Assembly: GCA_964459305.1 (NCBI GenBank)
Contig: CAYWNA010000024.1
Coordinates: 1-64,000, forward strand
Direction: 5' to 3'
DNA: 64,000 bases
From: CAYWNA01 sp964459305
GTDB lineage: Bacteria; Planctomycetota; Planctomycetia; Pirellulales; Pirellulaceae
Shown one piece after another: positions 26,901 to 34,888 of this stretch; position 1 is the stretch's first letter, and the number at the start of each line of letters is the position of its first letter. The notes under the pieces are model-generated. The model searched no databases. It was not told the origin of the DNA and saw only the letters and a program-made list of their open reading frames with translations. A program made the position numbers and the translations under genes.

Positions 26901-27462
26901 GAAGACGCATTTCCTCAGGCCGGATCTGATCTCTTGGTCCATTCCCTGCCAATTCCGCGACATGCGTCTGGCCGACGTCGATGGAGACGGACGAGCCGAG
27001 GTGATCAACGCCGTGGACACGAACTGCCGTCAGCTTGTGGTCTACCAACGTGATGGTAAGGTTCGGTGGGACGCTGACGTGGCCGGTGCAGCCTTGGCAG
27101 TTGCGGTCCGCCATGCCGATGACGCCGCCACCGTTTATTGCAGTTCCGCATCCGGCTACATTTCGGCCTTTGATGGAAAAACCGGCAGACGGCATTGGGC
27201 GTGTTTCGTTGGAGAACCAGCGAAGCTCATTGCCCCCAGCGGCCGGGGCACAGTCGTCGCGGTCGCGCCGTCAGGCAAAGTCTATCTCCTCAGCAACGTA
27301 GGAGAACTCATTGGGTGTCACGATCTTCACAGCGAAGCGACGGGACTGCTGCGCCCGGGCGACCACCGTGGTAGCAGTGCTATTCTGCTGGGAACCCACG
27401 ATGGCCGTCTGCTGTTCCTCGCGGAAACACAGTCGTCAACGCAACAGATCAATCGTCGTTAG
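23953..27462 (+). CDS. Giant exported toroid / beta-propeller fusion protein
   Basis: A 1169-residue exported protein with a hydrophobic N-terminus (LLGVAVVGTVSSFCAVAVTA). Residues about 35-200 are a beta-rich module resembling the N-terminal domain of sugar-hydrolase proteins (LAEGIQEHASQAPRIV ... GPGPILVLGNL). Residues 210-500 are helical and look like an alpha/alpha toroid. Residues 500-790 are beta-rich, resembling the C-terminal part of heparinase-type polysaccharide lyases. Residues 790-1169 form a propeller with two FG-GAP/VCBS calcium loops (DINDDGKEEI and DVDGDGRAEV). A polysaccharide lyase-like role is inferred, with no catalytic residues proven. Its last 27 bp overlap the converging metallo-hydrolase gene. 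Confidence 0.7.
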   Translation: MSEKPFERQVLIHLLGVAVVGTVSSFCAVAVTAAESTELAPLPDLHLRLDAEGVVVVAPGGEEYQAVARTLAEGIQEHASQAPRIVNDSTAPAELGPGPILVLGNLLDSRVARQLYLHGYDFTDYSWPSPDGHVVRTIRDPFGTGAHVILLGGSDVAGVAEAAKTLLAIVAKHGPTLGYANRVRLGRWADEIRSYSEELLADDDAVWLRSGVSGSWDYQIQIARAGIGYLRTGDEAYLPVFDRELRYWFDHDVYHPKGDAPQMLHGFLNTILIVWDLIRDHPYFDEEKRNRFDRDFLYVFRSREGPGRIDGASKRTIIRDNHGTRTALDAVFGGRYFLRRFGLPDGRRWLEIADRYFAVQMASSKPVEDSWGHQWAASLYNTVVYAMATGQHEHFRSDLFKLAADRALIAHDAGEGPVGYLAACAVAADDAGYLSGWQGGEEQGKHCAAMRGNGDEYLRSFCTGLLPKNREDLLGIAIAPVDRLWYDTIDGAGFNPGGLFVVTPEREECFDKISIREGWQRDDYYLLFDGISGGHHSYQDGNCIVRFCEGGPSWIAPQHSTSASATVRSQNGVFVAFDGAGPGQLHRYARRLYAAEKSGYMAAAGALEGVGEVDWQRHILRKSGKWTLIIDRAIVRRRGEVLAERHWHLAGDVVAGNDGLVCTQNWQGRPRVLHLQSAGVKPEGMAGTNHRVETVRAEATPDHPLELATLLYVNADPTTIEFTLTKTEAGWRVDGRNGAEFISADSARDDGMVVLSSDMTVVIGGDATPPAPSYAEALTVRPVLQRETLPLRPATTATALPWKSFAVSEEPVTAVALAEGGRLAAGDAAGKVVLFASEGGKLAEMKLDSRILSLHFVGDDLLAGEDRSCLTRLSPDGTERWRVEMPYRPMAWPYWSEQQSRVREITSADINDDGKEEILISNADRRVYAFTGEGKQLWEASVQWGVYTAMTVGRHQGKFALFGGASQPAMHGWCIVYGGEGRLKTHFLRPDLISWSIPCQFRDMRLADVDGDGRAEVINAVDTNCRQLVVYQRDGKVRWDADVAGAALAVAVRHADDAATVYCSSASGYISAFDGKTGRRHWACFVGEPAKLIAPSGRGTVVAVAPSGKVYLLSNVGELIGCHDLHSEATGLLRPGDHRGSSAILLGTHDGRLLFLAETQSSTQQINRR

Positions 27463-28452
27463 CTCATCTGGGAAGAGCACTTCGCCGGAGAAGACCTCGC
27501 CCACCGCCTCGACAAAGGGCTTCCTTTTCTCCGGGCTGTTCGCGCCGCCATTGTGTGTGAGAATGACGCGGCGGACACCCGTCGCCTTGGCAATTTCGCG
27601 GACTTCGTCGGTACCCATGATGACATCGTAGTATCGCTTCGCATTTCCCACCAACACGCAAGGAACCACCAGCGTATCGGCGCTCTGGGCCAGTTCCCTC
27701 AGCTCCGGGCAGTCGCCGCAATCGCCCGCAAAAACGATACTTCCTCGATCGGTGTCGAACCGGTAGGCGAGCGACACAAGCGTAGGCTCCAGGTGATGCA
27801 CGCGCGCGGCCGTCACCGTCCAAACGGCCGTTTCCTCGACCTTTCCCGGGCCGACGTCATGCGTCTGGAAGGCGGGAGCCGGTCGAGGTGGGACGCCACC
27901 TCGGTTCTTGAAGATGTCGATACTCACGGGAGCCGCCACCCGCGAGTGCCAATCCGGAAAAAATGCTCCCTTCTCGCCTAATAACTGTTCGACGAATGAT
28001 CGGGTGGGCGGTGGACCGTATACCTTGAGGGGCGGCTCCGTGCCGTCGCACAAATCCCACCGGACCAGTGCGAAGCAGGGGAAGTCGACGTTGTGGTCGA
28101 AGTGATGATGGGTAAGAAAGACATGGTTCACCTTCTTCGTCCCGATGCCCATCCGCGCCATCTTATACGTGGTGCCTGGGCCGCAGTCGACCATAAGAAA
28201 CTCCGGTCCCACTTCGAGCAGGAACGCACTGCCGTGACGCGTCTGGTTGCCCGACCCTGATGGCGGCGGATATCCGCATCCCAACAGATGCAGGCGCAAC
28301 CGCGGCCGCGTGCCTTTCGGATTGGCCGTCTTCTGCGGCCTTTCGGCGGGGGACGTTTCCTCTTCTTCCGCTGCCAAAGACCCTGCGCCAGTGCCCGACA
28401 ATGCTGCCGCGATTGCAGCACTGGTAGCGAGGAATTCACGTCGTGTTTCCAT
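27436..28452 (-). CDS. Exported metallo-beta-lactamase-fold hydrolase
   Basis: A 338-residue protein with a twin-arginine-like start (TRREFLATSAAIAAALSGTG), hence probably exported folded. The metal-binding motif HHHFDH occurs within LTHHHFDHNVD. The second metal aspartate lies in VFAGDCGDCPELRELA, and a further His is in VILTHNGGAN. This arrangement resembles the RNase Z/arylsulfatase-type branch of the metallo-beta-lactamase superfamily. RNase Z enzymes are cytoplasmic, so an exported esterase or sulfatase-like hydrolase is more likely. It is the last gene after the sulfatase and FGE-like/PQQ genes (40-bp gap). The start ATG has AAGGAG six bases upstream; the longer frame reaching 28533 would overlap the upstream gene. 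Confidence 0.82.
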   Translation of the reverse strand: METRREFLATSAAIAAALSGTGAGSLAAEEEETSPAERPQKTANPKGTRPRLRLHLLGCGYPPPSGSGNQTRHGSAFLLEVGPEFLMVDCGPGTTYKMARMGIGTKKVNHVFLTHHHFDHNVDFPCFALVRWDLCDGTEPPLKVYGPPPTRSFVEQLLGEKGAFFPDWHSRVAAPVSIDIFKNRGGVPPRPAPAFQTHDVGPGKVEETAVWTVTAARVHHLEPTLVSLAYRFDTDRGSIVFAGDCGDCPELRELAQSADTLVVPCVLVGNAKRYYDVIMGTDEVREIAKATGVRRVILTHNGGANSPEKRKPFVEAVGEVFSGEVLFPDELTTIDLLR

Positions 28453-28492
28453 CGGTTGCTCCTTACGCGGCCAAACCGCTATAGATGCTGGG

Positions 28493-31400
28493 TCAGTGAA
28501 GCGCATACAGGCATCCGTCATCGCAGCCAACATAGACGGCGTTATCGCCCGGCCAGGGCGAAGAAATGATCCGCGCGCTGGGCTCGTCGCCGCCGACAGT
28601 CAGGTCCGGGGCGGGCAGCCTGCTGGGCTTGTGTTTCCATCGCAGTTCGCCGGTCAGCGCGTTGACTGCGTAAATGTCGCCATCCCAGCAGCCGAAGTAG
28701 ACCGTCCCGTCCGCAACGGACGGCGAGGATTGAATCGGCGTCCCGGTCTCGAACGTCCAACCCCGTTTGCCGGTGTCGGCGTCGAAGGTATGCAGTTTGC
28801 CATCGTTGCTGGCCGCGTAAACCCGGCCGTGGGCGACGGCCAGATCGGCGTAAACCTCGTAGCCCGGCGTCCCGCCGTTGTTGATCGGCAACCGCTGCTC
28901 GGCCCAGATCGGTTCGTGCCACTTGATGCGACCACGGACCGGGTCCCAGGCCATCACCGTGCCAGTCATCGAGCCCGGCACGTAAGCCAATTCGCCGGCG
29001 CGTGTGAACGACATGAACTGTCGGTTTTGGTGCCCGCCGGATTGTGACCACCGGTTCTTGCCCGTGGCCAGGTCGATCGCGCCGAAGTTACTGCCGTTGG
29101 CTCCAGCGTACAGTGTCCTTTCGTCGAGGCAGATGGCGGCGTAGCCCTGCGGGCCGAACGGGCCTCGCCACACGACCTCTCCGGTTTTCGCGCTCAGGCC
29201 CACGACCGGACCAGCGCTCATCACACCCACTTCGTGACCGCCCCTCGCACCTTCGCCGATGAACACCACACCGTAGGCCACCGCTGGCGAACCGCACGGG
29301 CGCAGTCGGGAGAGTGTTTGGATCCATTTCTGTTCGCCGCTCTTGGAATCGAGAGCGAACATGCGCCCGTCTTCGCTTGCGATGTAGATCACCCCGCCTA
29401 CGACGGCCGCCGAACCGGCCACTGCACCACGCGTCTCGACCTTCCAGACCTCCGTGCCCTTCTCCGCGTCCACCGCATAGATGTGCTTGTCGTTGCTGCC
29501 GAAATACGCGATGCCATCGACCACCACCGGCGAACTCCTGACCGGGCCTCCGGTTTCGAACTGCCACTTCACGCCCTTGACCTTCGTGACGCCCTTCGTC
29601 AGGAACACGCCGTCGCGATGCAGACTGCCGCGGTGCACTCGGCCCTGGAGCAGATCGAACTTCGCTGGGTCGATGTTGAGAAGTGCCGGATCGCCGCGCC
29701 GAACAGAGGCCAAGTTGACCGCACCCGAGCGAAGCGACACCTTCCGGGGCAGTTGCCGCACAATGCGGAAGCCCGTATCGCAGTATGGCCAAGTTGTCGG
29801 CGGGGCGTCGGAGGACAGCAGGCCTCGTTTGAGACCGGCTGTCAAATCGAGGATCGATCCGCCCAAGCGGTTCGTTCGCATCCTGGTCGGCAATCCCGGG
29901 CTGCTCAACTCACTGACGTTGCCCAAGACATCGTACAGACCCAGGGCTGTCGGCGTCTTCTGGCCCACGGGATGCGTCGTTCCGCCAGCCGTGTCAAAAA
30001 GCCAAGCGTGCTCGAAAACGCCTTTGGCATCGTTGCCCCACGGATAATTCCGTCCATCCGGTACGACCGCCTGTTCGTATTCCGCGACCGAAGGCAGACG
30101 AAAACCATCGGCATGGTCATCGGTGTACAAGGCGGGCAAGACGCGATCCATGGCGTCCTCCACGTATACTCCCGGCAACGACTGAGACGCGCCGGCGCCC
30201 ATCCCAAACGACGGTGTATCCGCCTTTTCCGGCTGGCCGTACTTCGCAATGTAGTCATCGGGGAAATGGAATTGGATCGGCCGGAACTTCACCGCCGTCT
30301 TGTAGACCGTCTCGCACGCCCGGTCCGCGTAGTACACGGGCTTTCGGCCCATCAGCTCGCTCAACGCGTTGCACCAGACGGCCATGTCATAGGCGGTAAT
30401 GTCCGTCACGGGCTCGTCGCAGCCGTGGATCTCCGGCGGCTCCGACCGGCCAGCAACCGGATCGAAGCCCCAGTAGTCCATCGAGCCCATGTCGCCGTCG
30501 TAGTCGGTTACGTAGCCGTGCGCGACGCCCCAATCTCGCACTTGTTTCCACAAAGCAAACGACGTCTCGTGTCGGGCCATTTCCACTTGCGTTCCCGGCA
30601 CGGCCACCAAGTCCAGCTTGATTGTAGGACGGATTGCTAATCCGTCCGGGACGGAATGGCATTCCGTCCTACTTTGCTTGCGGCTCTGCCTCGCTAGGAT
30701 CGTCCAGGCCGGTACGCCGTCGGAGATCTCGACTCTCGCCGGCGCCTTCCCCCCTGCTTCACGCCGCACCAGCCGAAGGCCAATGTTGTACGAACCGTCG
30801 TAGGGTGAATCGCCATAAGGACTTGCCGGGCGCTTCGCCAGATCGGACGGATACAGGAAATCTCCGCCCAGCACCGTAATCGGACGAGCTTTGCTCGGAT
30901 CGTAGGAGTCGCCGAACGTCCAGACCGGCTCCCATACGTTGCCCAGCAGATCGTACACGCCAGCGGGGCTGGGCCTCTTCGTCGCGACCGGCTGGGTCTG
31001 TCCCTTGGAGTTCTCGCCGACCACGGCATCGGCCGACGCCATCGTCCGCTCGCCCAACGCCCGTTGCCACTCGCCCGGCGTCGGCAACCGATACCCGTCC
31101 GCCGACCATCTCACGTACAGCTTCGGCAGCGGGTGCGGTTTGGCGAAGGCCGGGCTCCACCGCACCTCGTGTAACGGCTTCTCAAGTGCAGGATCTTCGT
31201 AGTACACAGGCTCGCGACTTTCCATTTCGCTCAGCGCGTTGCACCATGCGGCCGCGTCGTGCAGCGTGAAGTCAGTGGCCGGCTCCTGGAGGCTGTGGGC
31301 CGCGTCGCCGAAATCCATCGATCCACAGTCGCCGTCTTTCTCGAACCCGAAGCCCTGACTGGGCGGCACGAAGTCGTTACTCCGTGCGAGGCGGAACACG

Positions 31401-32542
31401 TTCTTCCACAATTCGTAGGGAACCTCCGTCTTGCTGATGTAGAAGTTGCCGTCCTCGGCAGCCACCTTTGCCATCGCAATCGTCTCGCTCGGGCGCTTCC
31501 GGCGATGCACCACCGCGTCGGCTTCGAATGCGTACCACTTGTAGCCGAAGTACGACGGAATGAACCGGTCCTTCGAAGCATACACGCCGACAGCAGTGAC
31601 GTCTTCGAACGTGTGCTCCCTGAATTCGGCGGATTCCGCATCGAAGTAGATGTCGTGCGGACCTTTCGGATCGTATCTTGCCCAGCAAGTCGTGGTGGGC
31701 TGTAGTGTGTGCGTTCCCACGAGACGAAACGTCGCCTCCGAGAGATAACACTGCCCACCGTCGCGCACGAGAAACCGAACGGAGTCGATGCACATGAAGT
31801 ACCGCTTCAGCACCAATGCCAGCCGGCTTTCGTCGTCGAAGGTCACCTTGCTGGCTGCGCCGCCGTTGAGAAAATCCTGCTTGAGCCACAGCCAGTTCAC
31901 TGCCAGGCGATATGGCGAATGGATTTCGTAGGTCTCGTGAAACACGGCCCAGTTTTCGCGTGGCCAGCAGAAGGGCCCGTCGTGATCCTGATTCACGCCG
32001 TCTTCGCTGAACCCCGTGTTCCGCCGATTGGCCTGAAAAATCGCCTGGCCCCCGTACCAACGCGGCGTGCCGGCCAGCGTGTCGTACCACGGCGCAACGG
32101 GGTTGAATGGCCGCTCCAAGCTGAACTCGTGATAGCCCACCACGTCATCATCCGTTTTGCCATCGCCGTCCACATCGACGGTCAGGTCAAGTTGAACGGG
32201 CCGGTCATTCGGCCGCCAAAGTTTCGTCTCCCCGTCCTGCACGAGCGCATACCGATGGCAGTGGAAATGATGCCGCGGCTGCCCATCCCCACCGCGAAGA
32301 AGATCCGCGCCGAAATCCACGATTCGAACGCGAGCCGCTTCGACCGGAGCGTCGCCGGACGCCGGATCAGGCAACCAAGATTTGGTCAGATTCGCGCCGA
32401 GAGGCTCGGTATCCTGCACCACGACCCGCGGCGTCACCGTGAACTTGGCCGGCGCGTTCGGATCGGCCGGCGCCGCCTTGCGCGGAGCCGCCAGGCACAC
32501 CGCACACACGATCACCACTGAGATTGTCATCGTGTATTTCAT
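28493..32542 (-). CDS. Tandem FGE-like (SUMF1) domains fused to a PQQ-type propeller
   Basis: A 1349-residue exported protein (signal peptide MTISVVIVCAVCLAAPRKAA). Order: a beta-rich module (about 30-360) with a DVDGDGKTDDD calcium-loop segment; a first formylglycine-generating-enzyme-like domain (about 365-615; VPYELWKNVFRL, RLPTPGEWQRAL, GVYDLLGNVWEP); a second (about 645-960; GLYDVLGNVSEL); then a PQQ-type propeller (about 1000-1349) with repeated GTVYFGCWDGDIYAV- and GVIYIASEDGRMFAL-like blades. The conserved cysteine pair of aerobic FGE, normally near the final RGGS strand, is absent in both domains: they read LGGDFLYPSD and LGGSILDLTA. Both are therefore probably structural. Residues about 624-640, between the domains, are encoded by a REP doublet. 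It is 13 bp downstream of the sulfatase gene. Confidence 0.85.
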   Translation of the reverse strand: MKYTMTISVVIVCAVCLAAPRKAAPADPNAPAKFTVTPRVVVQDTEPLGANLTKSWLPDPASGDAPVEAARVRIVDFGADLLRGGDGQPRHHFHCHRYALVQDGETKLWRPNDRPVQLDLTVDVDGDGKTDDDVVGYHEFSLERPFNPVAPWYDTLAGTPRWYGGQAIFQANRRNTGFSEDGVNQDHDGPFCWPRENWAVFHETYEIHSPYRLAVNWLWLKQDFLNGGAASKVTFDDESRLALVLKRYFMCIDSVRFLVRDGGQCYLSEATFRLVGTHTLQPTTTCWARYDPKGPHDIYFDAESAEFREHTFEDVTAVGVYASKDRFIPSYFGYKWYAFEADAVVHRRKRPSETIAMAKVAAEDGNFYISKTEVPYELWKNVFRLARSNDFVPPSQGFGFEKDGDCGSMDFGDAAHSLQEPATDFTLHDAAAWCNALSEMESREPVYYEDPALEKPLHEVRWSPAFAKPHPLPKLYVRWSADGYRLPTPGEWQRALGERTMASADAVVGENSKGQTQPVATKRPSPAGVYDLLGNVWEPVWTFGDSYDPSKARPITVLGGDFLYPSDLAKRPASPYGDSPYDGSYNIGLRLVRREAGGKAPARVEISDGVPAWTILARQSRKQSRTECHSVPDGLAIRPTIKLDLVAVPGTQVEMARHETSFALWKQVRDWGVAHGYVTDYDGDMGSMDYWGFDPVAGRSEPPEIHGCDEPVTDITAYDMAVWCNALSELMGRKPVYYADRACETVYKTAVKFRPIQFHFPDDYIAKYGQPEKADTPSFGMGAGASQSLPGVYVEDAMDRVLPALYTDDHADGFRLPSVAEYEQAVVPDGRNYPWGNDAKGVFEHAWLFDTAGGTTHPVGQKTPTALGLYDVLGNVSELSSPGLPTRMRTNRLGGSILDLTAGLKRGLLSSDAPPTTWPYCDTGFRIVRQLPRKVSLRSGAVNLASVRRGDPALLNIDPAKFDLLQGRVHRGSLHRDGVFLTKGVTKVKGVKWQFETGGPVRSSPVVVDGIAYFGSNDKHIYAVDAEKGTEVWKVETRGAVAGSAAVVGGVIYIASEDGRMFALDSKSGEQKWIQTLSRLRPCGSPAVAYGVVFIGEGARGGHEVGVMSAGPVVGLSAKTGEVVWRGPFGPQGYAAICLDERTLYAGANGSNFGAIDLATGKNRWSQSGGHQNRQFMSFTRAGELAYVPGSMTGTVMAWDPVRGRIKWHEPIWAEQRLPINNGGTPGYEVYADLAVAHGRVYAASNDGKLHTFDADTGKRGWTFETGTPIQSSPSVADGTVYFGCWDGDIYAVNALTGELRWKHKPSRLPAPDLTVGGDEPSARIISSPWPGDNAVYVGCDDGCLYALH
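30624..30672 (+). repeat. REP-like doublet family III inside a coding gene
   Basis: Two adjacent hairpins: GTAG then GACGGATT-GCT-AATCCGTC, and the inverted partner, which on the minus strand reads GTAG then GACGGAAT-GCC-ATTCCGTC. The inner A/T pairs are swapped between the hairpins and remain paired. The element is read in frame in the FGE-like/PQQ gene as about 16 residues (SRTECHSVPDGLAIRP) between its two FGE-like domains. A degenerate half copy is at 15213-15236. Confidence 0.88.
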
Positions 32543-32555
32543 TCTGAACCTCCGC

Positions 32556-33983
32556 CTAGAAATCCTTGAAGGGCCCGCGCGGTTCGGCCTCGTCCATGCG
32601 TTTCAGCCAGCCCTCGAAATGCTGCTGCATCTGTGCGGCCTTCTCCGGCATCTTGTCAATCAGGTTGTCCTTCTCGCTGATGTCTTTCGACAGGTCGAAC
32701 AAGAACTTGCCGCTCTCGTTGCGAATCCATTTCCAGTTCTCGACGCGAGCCGCCTCTTTGGCTCGCCGTTTCCAATACATCTCTTTGCGTGGCGAAGGGT
32801 TGCTCTCGGCCAGCATGGGCATCATGTCGAAGCCGTCCAGCACGACGCCTTCCGGCGGGGCAACACCGGCCAGGTTCAACAACGTAGGAAAGAGCTCAAG
32901 CGACGTAAGGAATTCGCGGTTCACAGTGCCAGCCGGGATTCGCTTGGGATAGCGAATCGTGCAGCAGACACGGATTCCGCCTTCGAATACGCGACTCTTG
33001 CCGGCACGCAGCGGCGTATTATCCGCGCCGCCCGACCCGCCGTTGTCCGAGAAGAAGATGACGATCGTGTTTTCCGTCAGCTTGTATTCGTCCAAAAGGC
33101 CGAGCACTTCGCCGATGGCCGCATCCATGGCCGTTACCGAACCGAGGTAGTGCGTCAAGCGTAACGGTTTGTTCATGACCTTGGCAGGCTTGCCGTAGCG
33201 TGTGCCATTGCCGTACCCTTCCTGCTCGTGCAACTCGGGATACATCTTCCGCCACTCTTCGGGAGCTTGCGCTCCGCCGCGGACCATTGGGTCGAGGCTC
33301 GAAGCCCCGTGCGGCGCGTTGAACGGGAGGTATAGGAAAAACGGCCGATCCTTGTTCTCTTTGACGAAACGCACGGCTTCTCGCTGAAACAGGTACGTAC
33401 AGTAGGTCCCCTTATCTTCGGTGGTTGGCGAGTCATTGCGGTACATCGACGGCACGCCGTAGCGCTCGTGTGTGTAGTAGTCGATGCCCGTATTCACCAG
33501 GCCGTAGAACTCGTCCCAGCCGCGCTCGAGCGGCAGGAAGCGTCGGTGCATGCCCAGGTCCCATTTTCCGAAGATACCGCTGTAATATCCTGCCTGTTTG
33601 AGCATTCTTGGCAGCAAAATCTCGCGAGTGTCCATCCCTCCGATCCGTTCCCAGGTGACAGCGTAGTTCTCCGGCGCGTACTTATGACCGTAGTCCGGCG
33701 CTTCGTTGCGAATCATGTCATAGATGCCGTTGCGTTGCGGATAGCGGCCTGTCAAAAACGCTCCGCGACTGGGCGTACAAGCGGGCCATGCCACGTAGTA
33801 ATCGGTCAGACGTACGCCTTCTTTGGCCAGCCGGTCGAGGTTGGGTGTGATGATTCGTTCGCTCAATACGCCCAAGTCGTTGTACCCCTGATCGTCGGAC
33901 ACGATGAGCACAATGTTAGGCTTCTCGGCAGCAAAGCAGGACGCAGCAAGAAGCGTCACGGTCGTTGCGCAAAACGCTCGCAT
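32556..33983 (-). CDS. Exported type I sulfatase
   Basis: A 475-residue sulfatase of the alkaline phosphatase superfamily with a signal peptide (MRAFCATTVTLLAASCFAAE). The metal-site motif VSDDQGYNDLG covers about 28-38. The formylglycine signature CTPSR (Cys69 to Arg73), followed by GAFLTGRYPQRNG, marks a Cys-type enzyme that needs modification by an FGE or anaerobic sulfatase-maturating enzyme; no such enzyme is in the window. A C-terminal ENWKWIRNESGKF segment is typical. Substrates of planctomycete sulfatases are usually sulfated algal glycans. It heads the minus-strand operon with the FGE-like/PQQ and metallo-hydrolase genes. The start is chosen because AGGAAA lies upstream and the signal peptide begins there. 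Confidence 0.92.
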   Translation of the reverse strand: MRAFCATTVTLLAASCFAAEKPNIVLIVSDDQGYNDLGVLSERIITPNLDRLAKEGVRLTDYYVAWPACTPSRGAFLTGRYPQRNGIYDMIRNEAPDYGHKYAPENYAVTWERIGGMDTREILLPRMLKQAGYYSGIFGKWDLGMHRRFLPLERGWDEFYGLVNTGIDYYTHERYGVPSMYRNDSPTTEDKGTYCTYLFQREAVRFVKENKDRPFFLYLPFNAPHGASSLDPMVRGGAQAPEEWRKMYPELHEQEGYGNGTRYGKPAKVMNKPLRLTHYLGSVTAMDAAIGEVLGLLDEYKLTENTIVIFFSDNGGSGGADNTPLRAGKSRVFEGGIRVCCTIRYPKRIPAGTVNREFLTSLELFPTLLNLAGVAPPEGVVLDGFDMMPMLAESNPSPRKEMYWKRRAKEAARVENWKWIRNESGKFLFDLSKDISEKDNLIDKMPEKAAQMQQHFEGWLKRMDEAEPRGPFKDF

Positions 33984-34049
33984 GGCAGGTTTCCTTTTTT
34001 TTCGGTTTCGAGGGTGGCTCACAAGGATTGAAAGACGTGGCGATCCGGA

Positions 34050-34262
34050 CGGTTACTGCGTTAACGATGGGCAGGGTGAATCGCGTGGCAAGCGCGACGT
34101 GATGCTGCAATTCCTGGGCAGCCTGTCTCTCGCCAAGCTGGGCGCCTTCGGCCACGAGGATGTCCCAGTCTTCCAAGCACGCAAGATCGATGCCCTGCCG
34201 TTCGGCCACGGCAGTCGAGTAGCAACTCAGACTCAGTAGCAACCAGATGCTGGTTATACCGG
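34050..34262 (-). pseudogene. 5' remnant of an exported glycosidase-like (DUF4838-type) gene
   Basis: The minus-strand frame reads a signal peptide (SIWLLLSLSCYSTAVA) followed by DWDILVAEGAQLGERQAAQE and a matching hydrophobic turn (FTLPIVNA). This resembles the N-terminal module before DUF4838 or alpha-glucuronidase domains, in which a DW-x-I-hydrophobic sentence is followed by an AA-x-E-hydrophobic helix. The similarity stops after about 70 residues at the sulfatase upstream region. Upstream the frame runs through a family I REP doublet. It is therefore probably a gene lost except for its 5' end, although a functional short secreted peptide cannot be excluded. Confidence 0.45.
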
Positions 34263-34383
34263 CCGCGGCCCGGATTGACACTTTTTCGCATGTAGCCGAA
34301 GTCGCCAGACTTTGGGCCGCGTAGGGGAAAACCAAACTCTGGCGAGTTCGGCTACGGGTCAGACTTGCCCGCGGATGGTATAG
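34252..34383 (-). repeat. REP-like doublet family I, copy 5 (inverted, full length)
   Basis: The core 34292-34355 has both hairpins intact in reverse orientation, with spacer TTTTCCCCTACGC on the minus strand. Outer ends GGTTATACCGGCCGCGG (34252-34268) and CCGCGGATGGTATAG (34369-34383) form the terminal inverted repeat. It lies upstream of the broken exported gene and downstream of csrA. Confidence 0.92.
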
Positions 34384-34552
34384 AATGTTGTTGCCCATGA
34401 TCGGCCTCTCGAACAGTGGCAGGGAGCATCATCGTCCTGCCGACTATTCTCTTGCCGATCTTCTCGCAAAGCAACAATACTAGGGGCAAGAAGTTTTCGT
34501 AGACATTACCGTGTGGGTGTTTGTGGTGGAATGATCGAATCGTGGCTTTCGA

Positions 34553-34888
34553 TCAGACTGCGTAGACGGTCTCCGAGCTTGCGTGGATCGCCGTAGTCCC
34601 AATCGCCTTCCTTGCAACACCGCGGGCGCTTCGTCCCAACACGGAAAGACCTGTCGAGCCTGCGGCTCGATCGTCCTCCATGCTTGCGGCCGTCGCCCCA
34701 GCTTCGTGACTGTCGCCGGACGAGGCATCGGCTTGTTCCTTCTCAACCAACTCGCCTCGAACAACTCGGATCTCCCTCGGTGCTTCAATGCCCACGCGTA
34801 CTGTGTTACCTTTGATCCGGACCACTGTGATGACGACGTCATCACCGATTTGAATTCTCTCTTGCGTCTTGCGAGTCAAAACTAACAT
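34553..34888 (-). CDS. csrA: CsrA/RsmA-type translational regulator with extended tail
   Basis: A 111-residue protein whose first 52 or so residues are a full CsrA: MLVLTRKTQERIQIGDDVVI, then VRIKGNTVRVGIEAP and the REIRVVRGEL helix start, with the RNA-contacting Leu4 and Arg residues present. CsrA dimers bind GGA motifs in mRNA leaders and often control flagellin and motility. The tail from about 55 (ADASSGDSHEAGATAASM...) is low-complexity and about 40 residues longer than in most CsrA proteins, so it may be a linker or result from read-through. AAGGAG lies upstream of the ATG. It stands alone, far from the flagellar block and without fliW. Confidence 0.93.
   Translation of the reverse strand: MLVLTRKTQERIQIGDDVVITVVRIKGNTVRVGIEAPREIRVVRGELVEKEQADASSGDSHEAGATAASMEDDRAAGSTGLSVLGRSARGVARKAIGTTAIHASSETVYAV

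Noticed and set aside
29234..30640. Plus-strand frame of 468 codons opposite the FGE-like/PQQ gene
   Set aside because: Antisense to clear FGE-like and PQQ blades; its composition (Arg/His/Asp-rich) is typical of an antisense frame.
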